DNA of 64,000 nt from Bicyclus anynana (GCF_947172395.1 NC_069086.1:8402501-8466500); one strand, 5' to 3'; positions 20,979-32,284 are shown, counted from the first letter of the stretch. Made by a program: numbers and translations. The notes: generated from the sequence alone by a model not told the origin.

Positions 20979-21754
20979 CGAAAATGTCTGGGTATCGTAG
21001 ACCTTCGTTCTATATCGCGCGATCGCCGCTGGCCACAATCGGAAAGATCGACACGAGCAACAACAATGATATTATAAACAGAAAAAAATCGGCATTCTGA
21101 TGAGAGAGCGTGTCGAACGCACCAATAGACCAAATTAAAATTACGTGTAGCTTTATAGGCGTGGATTATTAATTTGTCCGGCATTGTCCCGATAGCGTTG
21201 TACAGAATAGAGTAGATGTTATCGGGTTAATAGCTGTGTGGTCATCTAAAGGTTACGTAGCGGTACCGCTTTGTGGATTGTTACGTTGTTTGTGACATGT
21301 TATGACATCATAAGTTTTAATCGATGATTTTGCAGTTTGATTTCTCACTTTTAATTATCTACCTAATTGCGAATCAGGTCCTCCATGTATTTACTGTGTA
21401 GGTAGAGACGAAGTACTTTGATGCGTTCGAGAAGTGCTGAAAGTGATTGTGACGCACAAATGCAACAATTATTTTATAAAACTTCAAATTAAAACTCATT
21501 TTTCTCCATCGCGATGATTTATAGAGACAGGTGGTGGTTTTTACTGTGACGTCCAAATGTCCAGGGAACACATCATGGAGGAACCGTGGGTATTGTAAGA
21601 TTAGGTACTGGCTAAGGGTGTGATCACCGTTTTCAGTCATAAAGGACCGACTGGGGAAAGATGAATCTACTACATTTCCTTTGTTTCCTCTTGCAAGTGA
21701 GACTCTGCATTCTTTGGTTATTATATTTTTGAGTGCGCTGATCAGTTTCCAAAG
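20979..21754. other. Non-coding DNA without recognised features
   Basis: No gene or repeat is recognised. An open frame of 112 codons at 21,768-22,106 on the minus strand is the antisense of the neighbouring RTE fragment. Confidence 0.4.
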
Positions 21755-22030
21755 TCACTGACATAGATCAGCGAGTCGCGAAGCTGAAGTGGCAACGGGC
21801 AGGCCACATAGTTCGAAGAGCCGATGGACGTTGGGGTCCCAAGGTGCTGGAATGGCTACTCCGCACCGGAAAGCGCAGTGTTGGTCGACCACCCACTAGA
21901 TGGACCGAGGATATCAAGCGGGTTGCAGGGAGCCGCTGGATGCTGGCGGCTCGAGATCGTTGTGCTTGGAGGTAAGAGATGTAAGAGGCCAATGTCCAGC
22001 AGTGGACGTCTATCGGCTGATAAGGTAAGG
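21755..22030 (+). mobile_element. RTE-type LINE 3' end fragment
   Basis: It reads through the RTE C-terminal tail (products resembling RVAKLKWQRAGHI, GPKVLEWLLRTG and RPPTRWTEDIKRVAG), then the 3' UTR with GGCCAATGTCCAGCAGTGG and TCGGCTGATAAGG. The (GGTAA)n-like end follows at 22,022-22,043. Confidence 0.78.
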
Positions 22031-22364
22031 GTAAGGTAAGGATCAGTTTCACTGTATCCTTGTCAGGTACCCATGCTGTACCTATAGTCTGTGGTGGACC
22101 AGCCACACAAGGTTTACTAAGACTAACACTGTTGTTTTGTGTACCATTTTATGTTTGGGAATAAAATCAGTTCATAGAAGAAACCCTCGTTTTCTTTACT
22201 AACCACTAGGGAACATATACCTTCAGATCTAAGGAATAGTGACATCTAACACAATTCATTACCAAGTACTACCAAAAGTCTATGGAAGAATCAAAAAAAA
22301 TTCTAGATAAGTTGAGAAAACATCGCATCTAAAAAGTATTAGGCATGTAAAATATAAATTTTAG

Positions 22365-23640
22365 CATCAAATGTACAATTTTTGGAAAAACTTACCAGCT
22401 TTGGCACACATTGACAATATTTTGCAAAATTCTCTATGTAAAATTTTAAATGTGGCCTTGAATGACCGAGTGTGGCTACAGGCGACTTTACCAGTACGCT
22501 TGGGCGGCATTGGCATTCGCAAAATTTCTGACGTTAGCTTACCAGCTTTCTTGTCCTCGGTCCACGCCACGGAGGAATTAACCAGGAAAATTTTAGCATC
22601 CACACTGGTTAATTTTGAAGTGTCGTATAAGACCGAGGCCATGAATGCTTGGAAAACAGCTTGTCCGAGCACTGACTTACCAAAAAATTTATTTTCCCAG
22701 AGACAGTGGGATGAGCCGCTCTGCAGACTGGTAAGAGAGGAACTCATTAGTACCTCCTCCAACGCTGCGGAGCGTGCCCGTTTGCTGGCTGTGGGAGAAT
22801 GGGAATCGGGACTTTGGCTACAAGCAATTCCTTCGTCCAGCACTGGTACCTTGCTGGACGACACAACATTCCGTATCGCCACCTGCCTTCGCTTAGGCGC
22901 TCCGTGTGTTTCTCCGCATCGCTGTATCTGTGGAGAGCTAGTCGATATACTCGGACACCACGGTCTTTCTTGCAGTAGGAGTACTGGCCGTATTCCGCGG
23001 CACGCTAGCCTGAACGACATCATACGTCGTGCTCTTGTCACCGCCGGCGTGCCAGCCGTTTTGGAACCTAACGGTTTGGCGCGTGACGATGGTAAGAGAC
23101 CAGACGGCATGTCTCTGATGCCATGGAAGATGGGTAGGCCTTTGGTGTGGGACGCGACTTGCGTAGACACCCTTGCGCCTTCACATCTTCCTGGTACGAT
23201 GGGATGTGCAGGCGCTGCTGCTGCATCTGCAGAGACCCTCAAGCGGCGCAAATATAGCAATCTCGTCGGAGATTACATATTTGAGCCGTTTGCGGTCGAA
23301 ACACTAGGACCGTGGGGTCCGAGTACACGCTTTCTTTACAAAGAAATTGCAAAGCGTTTAATCGACACCTCCCGTGACCAGAAGGCTGGCCTATATTTAG
23401 GCCAAAGAATTAGTATTGCCATACAACGTGGCAATACTGCCAGCCTTCTGGGCACTTTACCTATGATCGTCGATTCGGACGAATTCTACGACGCCTGAGC
23501 CTTTAGATATAGTTTAAATTTAGTATATTTTCTTTTTAATTTTTATAATATGTAGTTATAGATATTTAGGTACGTAGTTTTAATATTATTGTAAAACTTT
23601 ATAAATTTGAATGAATAAAAATTTATTTCCTGTGTTAAAT
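22365..23640 (+). mobile_element. LINE with restriction-like endonuclease, 5'-truncated
   Basis: A coding segment (22,371-23,498) plus about 140 bp of 3' UTR ending with AATAAA near 23,612. The same 3' UTR words (TTAGATATAATTTAATTTTAG, ATTTTTATAATATCTGTAG, TTTTAATATGGTAAAACTTT) recur at 32,628-32,745, which shows that this is an interspersed element and not a host gene. An in-frame TAG just before the first ATG and the missing RT core show 5' truncation. Confidence 0.72.
22371..23498 (+). CDS. C-terminal part of an RLE-type LINE protein (zinc knuckle plus restriction-like endonuclease)
   Basis: An uninterrupted 375-codon frame. Residues 1-70 resemble the end of an LINE RT thumb (IDNILQNSLCKILN, ATLPVRLGGIGIRK). 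A zinc-knuckle-like CICGELVDILGHHGLSC lies at 185-201 (Cys185, Cys187, His196/197, Cys201). It is followed by Arg210-His211 and Asn215 (PRHASLNDIIRR), an Arg-Pro-Asp at 243-245 (KRPDG) and Asp261 in LVWDATCVD. This order of CCHC, RH...N, RPD and D is the signature of the R2/R4-type restriction-like endonuclease that nicks the target for LINE insertion. The conserved tail FEPFAVETLGPWGPSTRF completes the match to proteins I recall next to such RTs. The RT catalytic core is absent. The intact frame without RT could be a young truncated copy or, less likely, a retained host protein. Confidence 0.75.
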   Translation: MYNFWKNLPALAHIDNILQNSLCKILNVALNDRVWLQATLPVRLGGIGIRKISDVSLPAFLSSVHATEELTRKILASTLVNFEVSYKTEAMNAWKTACPSTDLPKNLFSQRQWDEPLCRLVREELISTSSNAAERARLLAVGEWESGLWLQAIPSSSTGTLLDDTTFRIATCLRLGAPCVSPHRCICGELVDILGHHGLSCSRSTGRIPRHASLNDIIRRALVTAGVPAVLEPNGLARDDGKRPDGMSLMPWKMGRPLVWDATCVDTLAPSHLPGTMGCAGAAAASAETLKRRKYSNLVGDYIFEPFAVETLGPWGPSTRFLYKEIAKRLIDTSRDQKAGLYLGQRISIAIQRGNTASLLGTLPMIVDSDEFYDA

Positions 23641-25717
23641 TAAAAACAATGTTAGTATACGTACCATACCTTGTATATCATAAACTTATTACAATGTACA
23701 AAATCGTATTAGATTGCCAAGTATACAATCAATCAATAAAATATAAACTAATCGATCCCTCATTTTGTAGAACTCAAAGGCATAAAATTTAAAGACCTCA
23801 AAATACTTCATTATCCGTGACAATCGGCTATCAATCATTCTAAAGCTCGCAAAACAATAATCACATTATCATTCTCCCATAATAACAAATGCATCCACGA
23901 AATGCATAAAGAATCCGCTTTGTAACTTTTTTTTTGTACGAAAATAAAGTTTTTGAAAAATATCGTCTCAGAGCTGCGACTGGCTTGAAATCGAACAATG
24001 TAAACTTATGACCGAACGTATTATTTATTGTAAGCGAGAAAAAAGTGGATACGAACGGACTTGACATATTGTTAAAGGGCCTTATAAAATTATTTGCTAT
24101 CACGCCATCCGGGCCTTGTTACGAAGAAGCAATCTTTGGAACGAAACAAGACCCACTCGACGAATAACGTTTATAAAACGTCATGTCCGAGCAATAAAAC
24201 AATAAAACATACACGTAGGTAGATACCCCAAACAGGTCGTAGGGTTAATTGATGGATTTTAGTCTTAGGGTAGGTAAGTAATTGTCTTCTCATTTTAATA
24301 AGCCCATTCCGAGAGCGCTATTAATAATGCTTAGGGTACATTTTTTAAATTCCCAAATGTCATCCAGCTTATTAACAGACTTCATTTTTTGTTTAGCTTT
24401 TATTTGTTTTGGACAGAGCGTTTTGGTTTTGGCGCGGTCATTTCGACCCTGCGTTCGTTTTTTGTCTCGCGCCGTCTCTTGGAAGATGAAATATTGTTTA
24501 CAGATAATTACTTACGTTTGATAAAGACTTTTCTATAACTTTGCTTAGATTTACGCCTTATTTACTTACCTGCTATGTAACTGATGCTTGACACGGAAAA
24601 CTTTCATTTTCTTAATTTTCTAGTTCGACGAATCTTCCAACCTAAATAAACCAAGAACTAGATTTGAGCTAAGCAACTTTTTAACGTCTAGGATACTCGA
24701 CAGACGTATGACAGACGTGGATTCTAATATTTTTATAACAAATATATGTATGTTGTTTTAATCGATATTATAACGCAGTAGATACTAAAGATTTTGTGCA
24801 ATTAATATAATCAATTAAAATACACAAAACAATAATAACCAATGGTACAATACAAAAGTAAGTCATTAATTATAAAGTCCCTAGGCACCAACAAAGATGG
24901 CCCGCAAAAACATGCGACTAAATGAATAAAATTTAGATTCCAAAGCACGTGATCGATAGACCCATAGATCGGATCTATAGATCATATCGACTTTGAAAAT
25001 GGAATGCGTGAGTAAGACAAAATATAATTAATGATTCGTTCGAAATTCGAATCGCTCCGGTGCAGACAAGTTGGCGCGTCGTCGTAATAAACAAAGGGCA
25101 AAAATGTTTTGTTTCATTTTGTAATGCTATGTAGCTATATGTATAGTTTTTTTTTAATGTAAAACGTTTGTAGTTTCATACAATTAATCATCCCAGGCCT
25201 TATTGTTGCATCTGTTGCGCCGACTTGTGGATCGATCTCGCTATTGTTGAAGATGGACCTCTATGCTTTTGTTGAGTTCAAAAACTTCACCACCTGTTAA
25301 TGGAAATAACGGTTTTGATTGAATTTAATAGAGCGACGAAATAGATTACGAATGTATATCCCAATGACTGCTTTTTAATTGACGAAGAAGATCAAATGGC
25401 CTCTCTAGATGCCGACACATTCAAAGTAATAATTTCAGCTAAAATTTCAGTATCAGTCGGCATTGATATGCCTATATTTGTTAAGATTATCCAATAAAGG
25501 TTACGAGATTGATTTGATGCTAGTGTAGACCACGTGATTTGTTTCTTCTTCTTCACAAATTCTAGTTTTTCCTAACCTAATATGTTACAGATAGATGATA
25601 TATGCAGACAGATATTGAAACATTAGCCTTGCATTTTTTTTACAGAAATACAAGCATAAAAAATCTACATTATGTTCGGTAAGTACTTACTAACCTATCT
25701 TTCCTAACCACTAAACA
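23641..25717. other. AT-rich non-coding DNA
   Basis: No gene, RNA or full repeat is recognised. It includes a patch at 24,920-25,100 with GATCGATAGACCCATAGATC and GGTGCAGACAAGTTGGCGCG, which is non-repetitive and somewhat GC-richer. Confidence 0.4.
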
Positions 25718-25917
25718 TCTATACTAATATTATAACGCTGAAGAGTTTGTTTGTTTGTTTGATTGAACGCGCTAATCTCAGGAACTGCCGGTCAGATTTG
25801 AAAAATTCTTTCAGTGTTAGATAGCCCATTTATCGAGGAAGGCTATAGGCTATATATTATCCCCATATTTCTACGGGAAGGAGAACCACGCGGGTGAAAC
25901 TGCGCGGAGTCAGCTAG
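25718..25917 (+). mobile_element. Non-autonomous Helitron-like element (family 1), full-length
   Basis: It runs from TCTATACTAATATTATAACG to GGAGTCAGCTAG, with GAACGCGCTAATCTCAGG and ATTTATCGAGGAAGGCTATA inside. Termini are TC and CTAG, about 200 bp, with A before and T after the insertion, as expected for Helitrons. Confidence 0.8.
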
Positions 25918-26731
25918 TAAAGGATATAGCTGCGCTTAACAGTGAACAATCAAATTAAATTATTTAACTTTTGAGTATTAACAATTTATCTCGTTAGTTT
26001 AATTGAATTTTTATCAATGTTTATTAAAAATTACAATACCTTTCTTTCGAATTCGTTTCTCCGGTGAGGAAGCTAATATTTCAAGGACTCTTTCTATGTC
26101 TGACATGCATGGGTGTTGGTTGAAGCTTTTGTCTTTATTGCCATTGATTGAAGCGACTATCGGAACAAAATAGTTAATTCAACTTACCACAAGCACATAA
26201 TACATAGCCACAAGGCGGTTTAAGTAGCAAAATATTTGGCGGGCTGTATAGTAATTGCGTTTTTCTGTTCTGTGGGCATGATTATTCACTAGCAAGACTT
26301 AGTTATGTGGGTACATTGGACACATTGTAAGGTTATTGATATTTCCTTCGATTTACCTGCGAGCCGACGAGCTAGGATCAATCCGTGCGTACCGGCCTGT
26401 CATACCAGTCATCCGTCATAGCAGCTCGTGGGAATATAGCCAAAGTATCCTTGTACAACACATGCATAAATTATATAGCACGTAAAAAAAATGTGTATAC
26501 TTTAAGTTAAGGTTTCATCATCAGTTTAAACAACTACTTCAAAGCATGGTTGGCTGGCTATTTGTCTTTGTAACGATCACTATGAACGAATCGATTTCAA
26601 TCATAATGACTGGAACCTGAAGTTCAACGTGCTCAGCTTGGCACGGAGGTGTAACTCCATCAACTCCGTAACTCCTGGTTGCGAATTTTTACTGAAAATT
26701 ACTTGGAAGAAATATCTCAATATTACATACA
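25918..26731. other. Non-coding DNA without recognised features
   Basis: AT-rich. No gene or repeat is recognised. Confidence 0.4.
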
Positions 26732-26921
26732 TCTATACTAATATTATAAAGCTGAAGAGTTTGTTTGGTTGAACGCGCTAATCTCAAGAACTCCGTCCGA
26801 TTTGAAAAACTCTTTCAGTGTTGGATAGCCCATTTGTCGAGGAAGGCTATAGGCTATATACTATCCCCGTGTTCCTACGGGAGCGGGAATCACGCGGGTG
26901 AAACCGCGCGGCGTCAGCTAG
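26732..26921 (+). mobile_element. Non-autonomous Helitron-like element (family 1), full-length
   Basis: It begins TCTATACTAATATTATAAAG and ends CGCGCGGCGTCAGCTAG, with the family interior (GTTGGATAGCCCATTTGTCG). It is followed after 22 bp by a separate MITE. Confidence 0.82.
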
Positions 26922-26943
26922 TAGTTCGATTTAAGGTACTACT

Positions 26944-27124
26944 AGGCTGCCTGTCCAGAGCAAAGCGAGGAAGCGTAGCCGAAAAACGGACAAAAGCGGA
27001 GCGGAGTTGCGTTCGCAAGTCCCTGTCCGCTTAAGATGAGCAGAGATTTTGTGCATTCCTATTGGTTAATATTGCTCCGTTTCTCTGCTCCGCTGCCTCG
27101 CCTCGCTTCGGTGGACTGGCAGCC
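26944..27124. mobile_element. MITE with AGGCTGCC(A/T)GTCCA inverted ends
   Basis: The left end AGGCTGCCTGTCCAGAGC and the right-end reverse complement AGGCTGCCAGTCCACCG are followed by further inverted similarity (AAGCGAGG, GCGGAGC, AAACGG). About 181 bp, non-coding. Confidence 0.72.
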
Positions 27125-27429
27125 TAACTCAGGACCTCGTGATACGAAGCCACATAGCCTAACTACAGGACAGTAAGGCAGTAATGTCTACCAAGAATGT
27201 CGATGGTCCAATCAACGACAATCATAGATAAACTTACATTTGACACTAATGAAGCCTTATTTATAAAAGCAATAAACATACACGATATGACACATTCAGT
27301 ATGACATTGATGTAACCATAAATTAATACATTACATTAACTATGGGAATATATTAAAGTTGCTTGACGTTGCTACTTCTATAACTGTAGTAGAACCTATA
27401 AAATATGACATAGTTTCTCGGAACACGAT

Positions 27430-27629
27430 NNNNNNNNNNNNNNNNNNNNNNNNNNNNNNNNNNNNNNNNNNNNNNNNNNNNNNNNNNNNNNNNNNNNNNN
27501 NNNNNNNNNNNNNNNNNNNNNNNNNNNNNNNNNNNNNNNNNNNNNNNNNNNNNNNNNNNNNNNNNNNNNNNNNNNNNNNNNNNNNNNNNNNNNNNNNNNN
27601 NNNNNNNNNNNNNNNNNNNNNNNNNNNNN
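27430..27629. other. Assembly gap (200 N)
   Basis: Exactly 200 undetermined bases, the usual placeholder for a gap of unknown length. Open frames spanning it are meaningless. Confidence 0.99.
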
Positions 27630-27825
27630 TGGAGCATTTTTTGCTAGTTTTTTAAAAAAATACACTGTCAGGGGATACCTGAGCGACGACTTTGTTAGGT
27701 TTAGTCTAATTCCCGACAAGTACCTATTTGTGAAACACGCGATTTTATTTCGTAGGATGGCCTTAATTTATTGTATATCATTGTTTTTATTCCACAGCTA
27801 CAACAGTAATTCAGAGAGGATGGAA

Positions 27826-28015
27826 TGCAGTTTTCCTCACGATGTTTTCCTTCACCGATTGAGAAACGTGATATTATTTAATTTCTTAAACTGAAACCTC
27901 CAACTTTTCAACTGAAAAGTTGGAGGTGCATGACCCGGACCGGATACGAACCCACACCCTCCGGAATCAGAGGCAGAGGTCATATCCACTGGGCTATCAC
28001 GGCTCTGTTAATTGA
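27826..28015 (-). mobile_element. SINE family B, 5' two thirds
   Basis: Antisense of the family B head: CTCACGATGTTTTCCTTCACC to CTGGGCTATCACGGCTC. A small rearrangement has created a perfect hairpin at 27,898-27,928 (CCTCCAACTTTTC, AACT, then GAAAAGTTGGAGG). Confidence 0.78.
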
Positions 28016-28664
28016 CGCCTACGACTCTATAAAGCTTACATTCTACTGATGCTTATTACCCTACTAATTTAAAGAAAGACAGTATCTCACATATCGACAT
28101 GTAGACAAGCAATAAAGATTGTATCTACAAAGAAATCCGCATAGATTTCGATGCCGGCTATGAAATCGGTGCTCCTTTTTTCTTTATTTTTTCCAAAAAC
28201 AGCCGCTGCGACAAAAGACGATGGTCGTTTGAGATAAAAAGACAATAAATAACACTTGGTTTTAGGGTTGTGTCTAATAGGTTTCCTTTTTTTTCGGTTA
28301 TTAAAACATGTTTATGGTTTAGTATTTTAAGATGATAGTAATGTTGTAAATTCAGAAACTAAAGCCTATTATCTATGCACACATTTAAATTAATATCAGA
28401 AAAGATGTAAATAGTGGGTCTTCTCAATTTTTATTTCTTTTGATAATGGGGAGCAAAATAAAGATTAACTATACTTACTGATATCTAGCCTAAGACTATT
28501 ATTATTTGAACATAACTATGGTTAATTGATATTTTTTTTTTACATGCAATACTTATTTATACACACATTTTCAGACACATAATATGATCGTTATATTACA
28601 CTATTGACTAATTATAGTCACTGGGTTTTATTTAAGATCAATTTTATTTAAAAAAAAAATATAT
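28016..28664. other. AT-rich non-coding stretch
   Basis: No gene or repeat is recognised. The segment 28,160-28,260 is less AT-rich and non-repetitive. Confidence 0.4.
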
Positions 28665-28975
28665 AATTAATTGCTGATGAACCAGTTGCGTCAGTGGTCC
28701 AGGTTAATGGTTCTGGATTCGGATCTGGTTTGAGTCCTGGGTCGGGTTGTGAAACACTGAGCCTTTCTTTCTTATAAGAAATTTTCAGGAAGGAAGTTCG
28801 TGGTGTGGTGTCACGCTCTAGTGCCTCGGCGAGCACGTCCCGGTCGTTATTATTTTCATCTGATGGCCTTTAAGGAATTCAACATCATCACCCGCCCACT
28901 AACCCTGCATGGAAGCAGCGTTGTGGGTCTAAGCACCATATCTTAGCTGCTGCAGCTCAGCTTAGCCTTGCAATG
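28665..28975 (+). mobile_element. tRNA-derived SINE (family C)
   Basis: The head has AACCAGTTGCGTCAGTGG and a B-box-like GGTTTGAGTCCTGGGTCGG. The body has ATAAGAAATTTTCAGGAAGG, TGCCTCGGCGAGCACGTCCC and CCCGCCCACTAACCCTGC. Related copies at 43,150 and 60,205 share the head and the acorn-like GGAAAGCACGTT-type body. Confidence 0.6.
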
Positions 28976-29555
28976 GACCGGCCTGCCGGACCGATTAGAA
29001 TAAAATTGGCGTTAAAATTATAGTTTTTTAAAAAATCAGACCTGACATTCTTCTGAGTTTTTTTTCTTCTCCGTAGATACCTGAATAAAATTTTCAGTCT
29101 CATATAAATACTTACCCACTTACTAAAACAAAAACTCAGCCCATTAACCAAAGCAGTAGGTACTTAGTTACTTTATACTTCGATGAACAAAGTCGCTTAA
29201 AAGACAAACGTTATGGGGAAACTTTGTCCTTATGACTGAGGGCGAACTGAGAAGGGCGAACTTTATATTACATTTTCGGAAACTCTTCTCAATAAAATAG
29301 GTATTATATTTTATGGTTAAATAGTCTATTTTTTCATGATTTTAATTTTTATTTTTCTTTAGTATGTATAAACTAAAAAATAACTATAAATTTTGATTAT
29401 CACAAAGGACATAAGATCTTATGGACAACGTTCTGAAATGCTCACGACCCTCGCACGTGAGGTTTAATACTCACGAAAGAAGAGGACAATAATTTACAAA
29501 CACCGTAGTTCATCGAACTTTGACCACTGGGCGACCACTCTTCCGTGAGACGGTA
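28976..29555. other. Non-coding DNA without recognised features
   Basis: AT-rich apart from 29,440-29,555. No gene or repeat is recognised. Confidence 0.4.
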
Positions 29556-29559
29556 GTCC

Positions 29560-30005
29560 TCATATGTGAGGGTCGTGACCACTTTCATCTCTGATCTTAC
29601 TTCTTCTTTTTATATCTCCGCCTGTCTGTAGAGCATAGTAGATAGTAGACTCGAGTGGTGCGGATCTGGTCAGACCAATGCCTCGGGTTGCCCCCCGCGG
29701 CCTTTTTCCTTCCACCTTGCCAGTTACAACTAATTTTTTTTTATTCATTATCTCCGTTTTTCCTGGCAATGTGTCCGAAATACTCTAGAATACATTCGAG
29801 GCAAATGGTAGATAACCTTGTCTTAATCTTGAGCTTGGCAAGTATAGATGCGTTGGTCCGAAATGCAGTCCATGGGATCCGGAGCATTTTCCTCCATTAC
29901 CACATCTCCAAAGCGTCAATTTGTTTGCGTTCTGCAGATTTAAGAGTCCGCGTCTGAGCCCCATAGAGAAAAATGGAAAAACAAGTGCACGCACGAGTTT
30001 AATCT
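29560..30005 (-). pseudogene. RTE-type LINE reverse transcriptase C-terminal fragment, frameshifted
   Basis: Translated on the minus strand in shifting frames it gives the standard RTE C-terminal sequence: KLVRALVFPFFSMG with the following LRRGLL region in place of an AETWTL-type motif, then WRRMLRIPWTAFRTN, SRILEYFGHIAR and KLVVTGKVEGKRPRG. Several indels break it. It differs from the RTE at 1-996 and represents another subfamily. Confidence 0.78.
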
Positions 30006-30139
30006 GTTTTACCGAGATGTCTATGGTCGTATGTATTAGAGTGGGCGACCACTAGTAAACAATAACTAGAAGATCACTATCACAGTAACTGAACTAGGAA
30101 AACTCGCGATTATTCGTTTGAGAAACAAAGATAACTCGC

Positions 30140-30250
30140 GTCTCAAGACATTTTCTGCCCTGACGAAAGGCGGGCGTCGTTGCCTAGCAACGCGCGGCGG
30201 GTGGGCGTGGCAATCGATAGCACCCCAGTCACCTTCACCCTGACAACCCT
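30140..30250. promoter_or_regulatory. GC-rich island with a perfect RFX X-box
   Basis: GTTGCCTAGCAAC at 30,179-30,191 is a 13-bp palindromic X-box, the classical RFX/EF-C binding type. It sits in GC-rich, non-repeat sequence (CGAAAGGCGGGCGTCG, GCGCGGCGGGTGGGCGTGG). No transcript or protein frame starts nearby, so it may be an enhancer rather than a promoter. Function is inferred from the motif only. Confidence 0.45.
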
Positions 30251-30999
30251 GCTCCTTTCACTCTCAGCCAGATAATTAGAAGCTTTCAGTAAACAGGTAA
30301 ACAAATTTGGTAGTCCGGCATCTATTTCAGTCTGGACAGTTTGGTATGTTGTTTGTATTAGATACTGGTTTTGGTTTACAAATTTATGATTTGAACAAAA
30401 AAAATATTGTATGTAGTACCTGTAGTCATTGGGTTTGATAGGCGTACTATCAATACTCTGTTGCTATGATTAGTACACAAAATAAATAATTTTCTTCTCA
30501 TTTATTTAGTTGTCTAATTTTTTTTTAATTTTAAACAATGTTAATATAAAAATAGAATACAAAACACTATTAAAAAATTATAAAAAAAATCAACATTTGA
30601 GTGCCCAAGAAACCGTTTATCAGTGGTTCCACAGTGAGGAACCTCCTCACAATACGCGCCGTCTCAAGAACTATGCCTTCTGTATCCGACCCTTGATCAT
30701 CCAATAGTCAAATGCGAAGCTTTCTTAAGATGTGGTTGGAGGTTTTCGCTATTTACTAAAATAACTATCGGAACAATAATAGTTGTCTCAACATTTCACA
30801 TGGCGGTAATCTAGTGAGCAAGGTCCAAATATTTTGATACTTTTCCTTTTCGGTTTTAACCAGAATATCGTCATGTGAAACAATAATAGGTATCCATAAT
30901 TATTGCACGGAGCACTGTACACAAAATAATATTAATATTACAAGCAAGTAACACGATTTGCAGGTTCTCATCTCATTTATGATTGCAGATTCAATGCTA
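30251..30999. other. AT-rich non-coding stretch
   Basis: No gene or repeat is recognised. Confidence 0.4.
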
Positions 31000-31390
31000 T
31001 ATTCTCAACTCATACTCGTATTTTGTTACATCGATTAATTTTTGTGAAGTCTTTAATCTCGTCGTCATCAAAAAGAAATTGCTCGTTATTCAGGTGGCGT
31101 GTCAAACCCAGGCATTGATATTGATTATTTTTGCGGTGTACTCTGTACTCAGCCTACAAAATATTAGGTAAACCTGTTTGCAGGATAAATCTTGTCTCAT
31201 ACATTTCTGTAGACATACTGATACGTTTTCAACTCATGCTTACTTATATGTTCATATGAAAATCGATTAATTTTGTAAACCCTTTAATCTCGTCATCAAA
31301 AAGAAATTGCTCGTTATTTGGGTGGCGTGTCAAAGCCAGGCATTGATATTGTAAGTTGTAACTGTACTGTGCGCTGTAGCTATGATTAGT
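31000..31390 (+). repeat. Tandem duplication of about 215 bp
   Basis: The block at about 31,000-31,170 (TTTAATCTCGTCGTCATC, AAAGAAATTGCTCGTTATTC, GGTGGCGTGTCAAACCCAGG) recurs at about 31,215-31,345 (TTTAATCTCGTCATC, AAAGAAATTGCTCGTTATTT, GGTGGCGTGTCAAAGCCAGG). The flanks are moderately diverged. Confidence 0.8.
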
Positions 31391-31535
31391 GCACAAAGAT
31401 CGCTGTCGGGAGCACGTGAGGGGCCCCAGTTATGAGCTGTCACCGCCATTGCTGCACTACCTGCGACTAATTTAGATGTTTCCCTTGTCGGCCGCGCGGC
31501 CCGTGAGATATGGATTTAATAATCGTTTCGCTTTG

Positions 31536-32150
31536 TACGATAATGAGAAAATGCTGACGTTTAGGGCGGAAATGTAGCAGGATTAATTTTGGTTTCTATA
31601 CCACTTTACCGATTTATATAAATATTAATTCATAACTATTAGTGACATAACGAGTTTTTGCATTCGCGACTAAACGTAGAAAGTGGTAGGAAGGTAAGTT
31701 GTAAGTACCTAGTTGTCATGATATTATACGATAACGAGAAAATGATGACATTGAGGGCGGAGACGTAGCAAGATTATTTTTGGGTTTCTATGATGCTTAA
31801 TTTTCCCAAGGATTCTTACTTTCATTTATCTATTAGTGATGAAAGAAGTATTTTCTATAGTGAATAAACGTAAGTAGTTGTCGTGATATTTTCAGATAAT
31901 GAGAAAATGCTGACGTTGAGGGCGAAAACGAGGCTAGATTATTTTTGGGGGTTGGGGTTGACGCTTAATTTTCACAAGTATTCTTACTGTTATACCTATA
32001 AATACGAGTATTAGTTAATTACATATTAGTAACGTAAGAAGCATTTTCTTAGGCTTATAAACGTAATTGTCGTGATATTTTCCGATAGTGAGACAATCCT
32101 GTTGAGGGCGGAAACAAAGCAAAATTTTTTGGGTTTCTATAATATTGCAG
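31536..32150 (+). repeat. Diverged tandem array, about 4 units of 160-190 bp
   Basis: Each unit contains a variant of GATAATGAGAAAATGCTGACG followed by TTGAGGGCGGAAACG, AGCAAGATTATTTTTGG and GTTTCTATAA. Units start near 31,536, 31,733, 31,893 and 32,080; the interunit part has TTTTCACAAGTATTCTTACT variants. No coding frame is seen. Confidence 0.75.
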
Positions 32151-32284
32151 TTGAAACTTCGGCGATTGTATAGAAAGGAAATGTGAGAAATGTTCATTCT
32201 TAAAACTATTTCTGTCAAATATTAATTTGTTGTAGAATAGTTTTTTATTTCCATAGTTTTATTAACAAAAAATAGTTTGTTTAT

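Noticed and set aside
22367..23260. Open frame of 297 codons on the minus strand
   Set aside because: It is the antisense shadow of the RLE LINE frame and shows no domain pattern.
31536..32150. Tandem array as satellite or centromere DNA
   Set aside because: Only about four diverged units are present and the flanks are ordinary.
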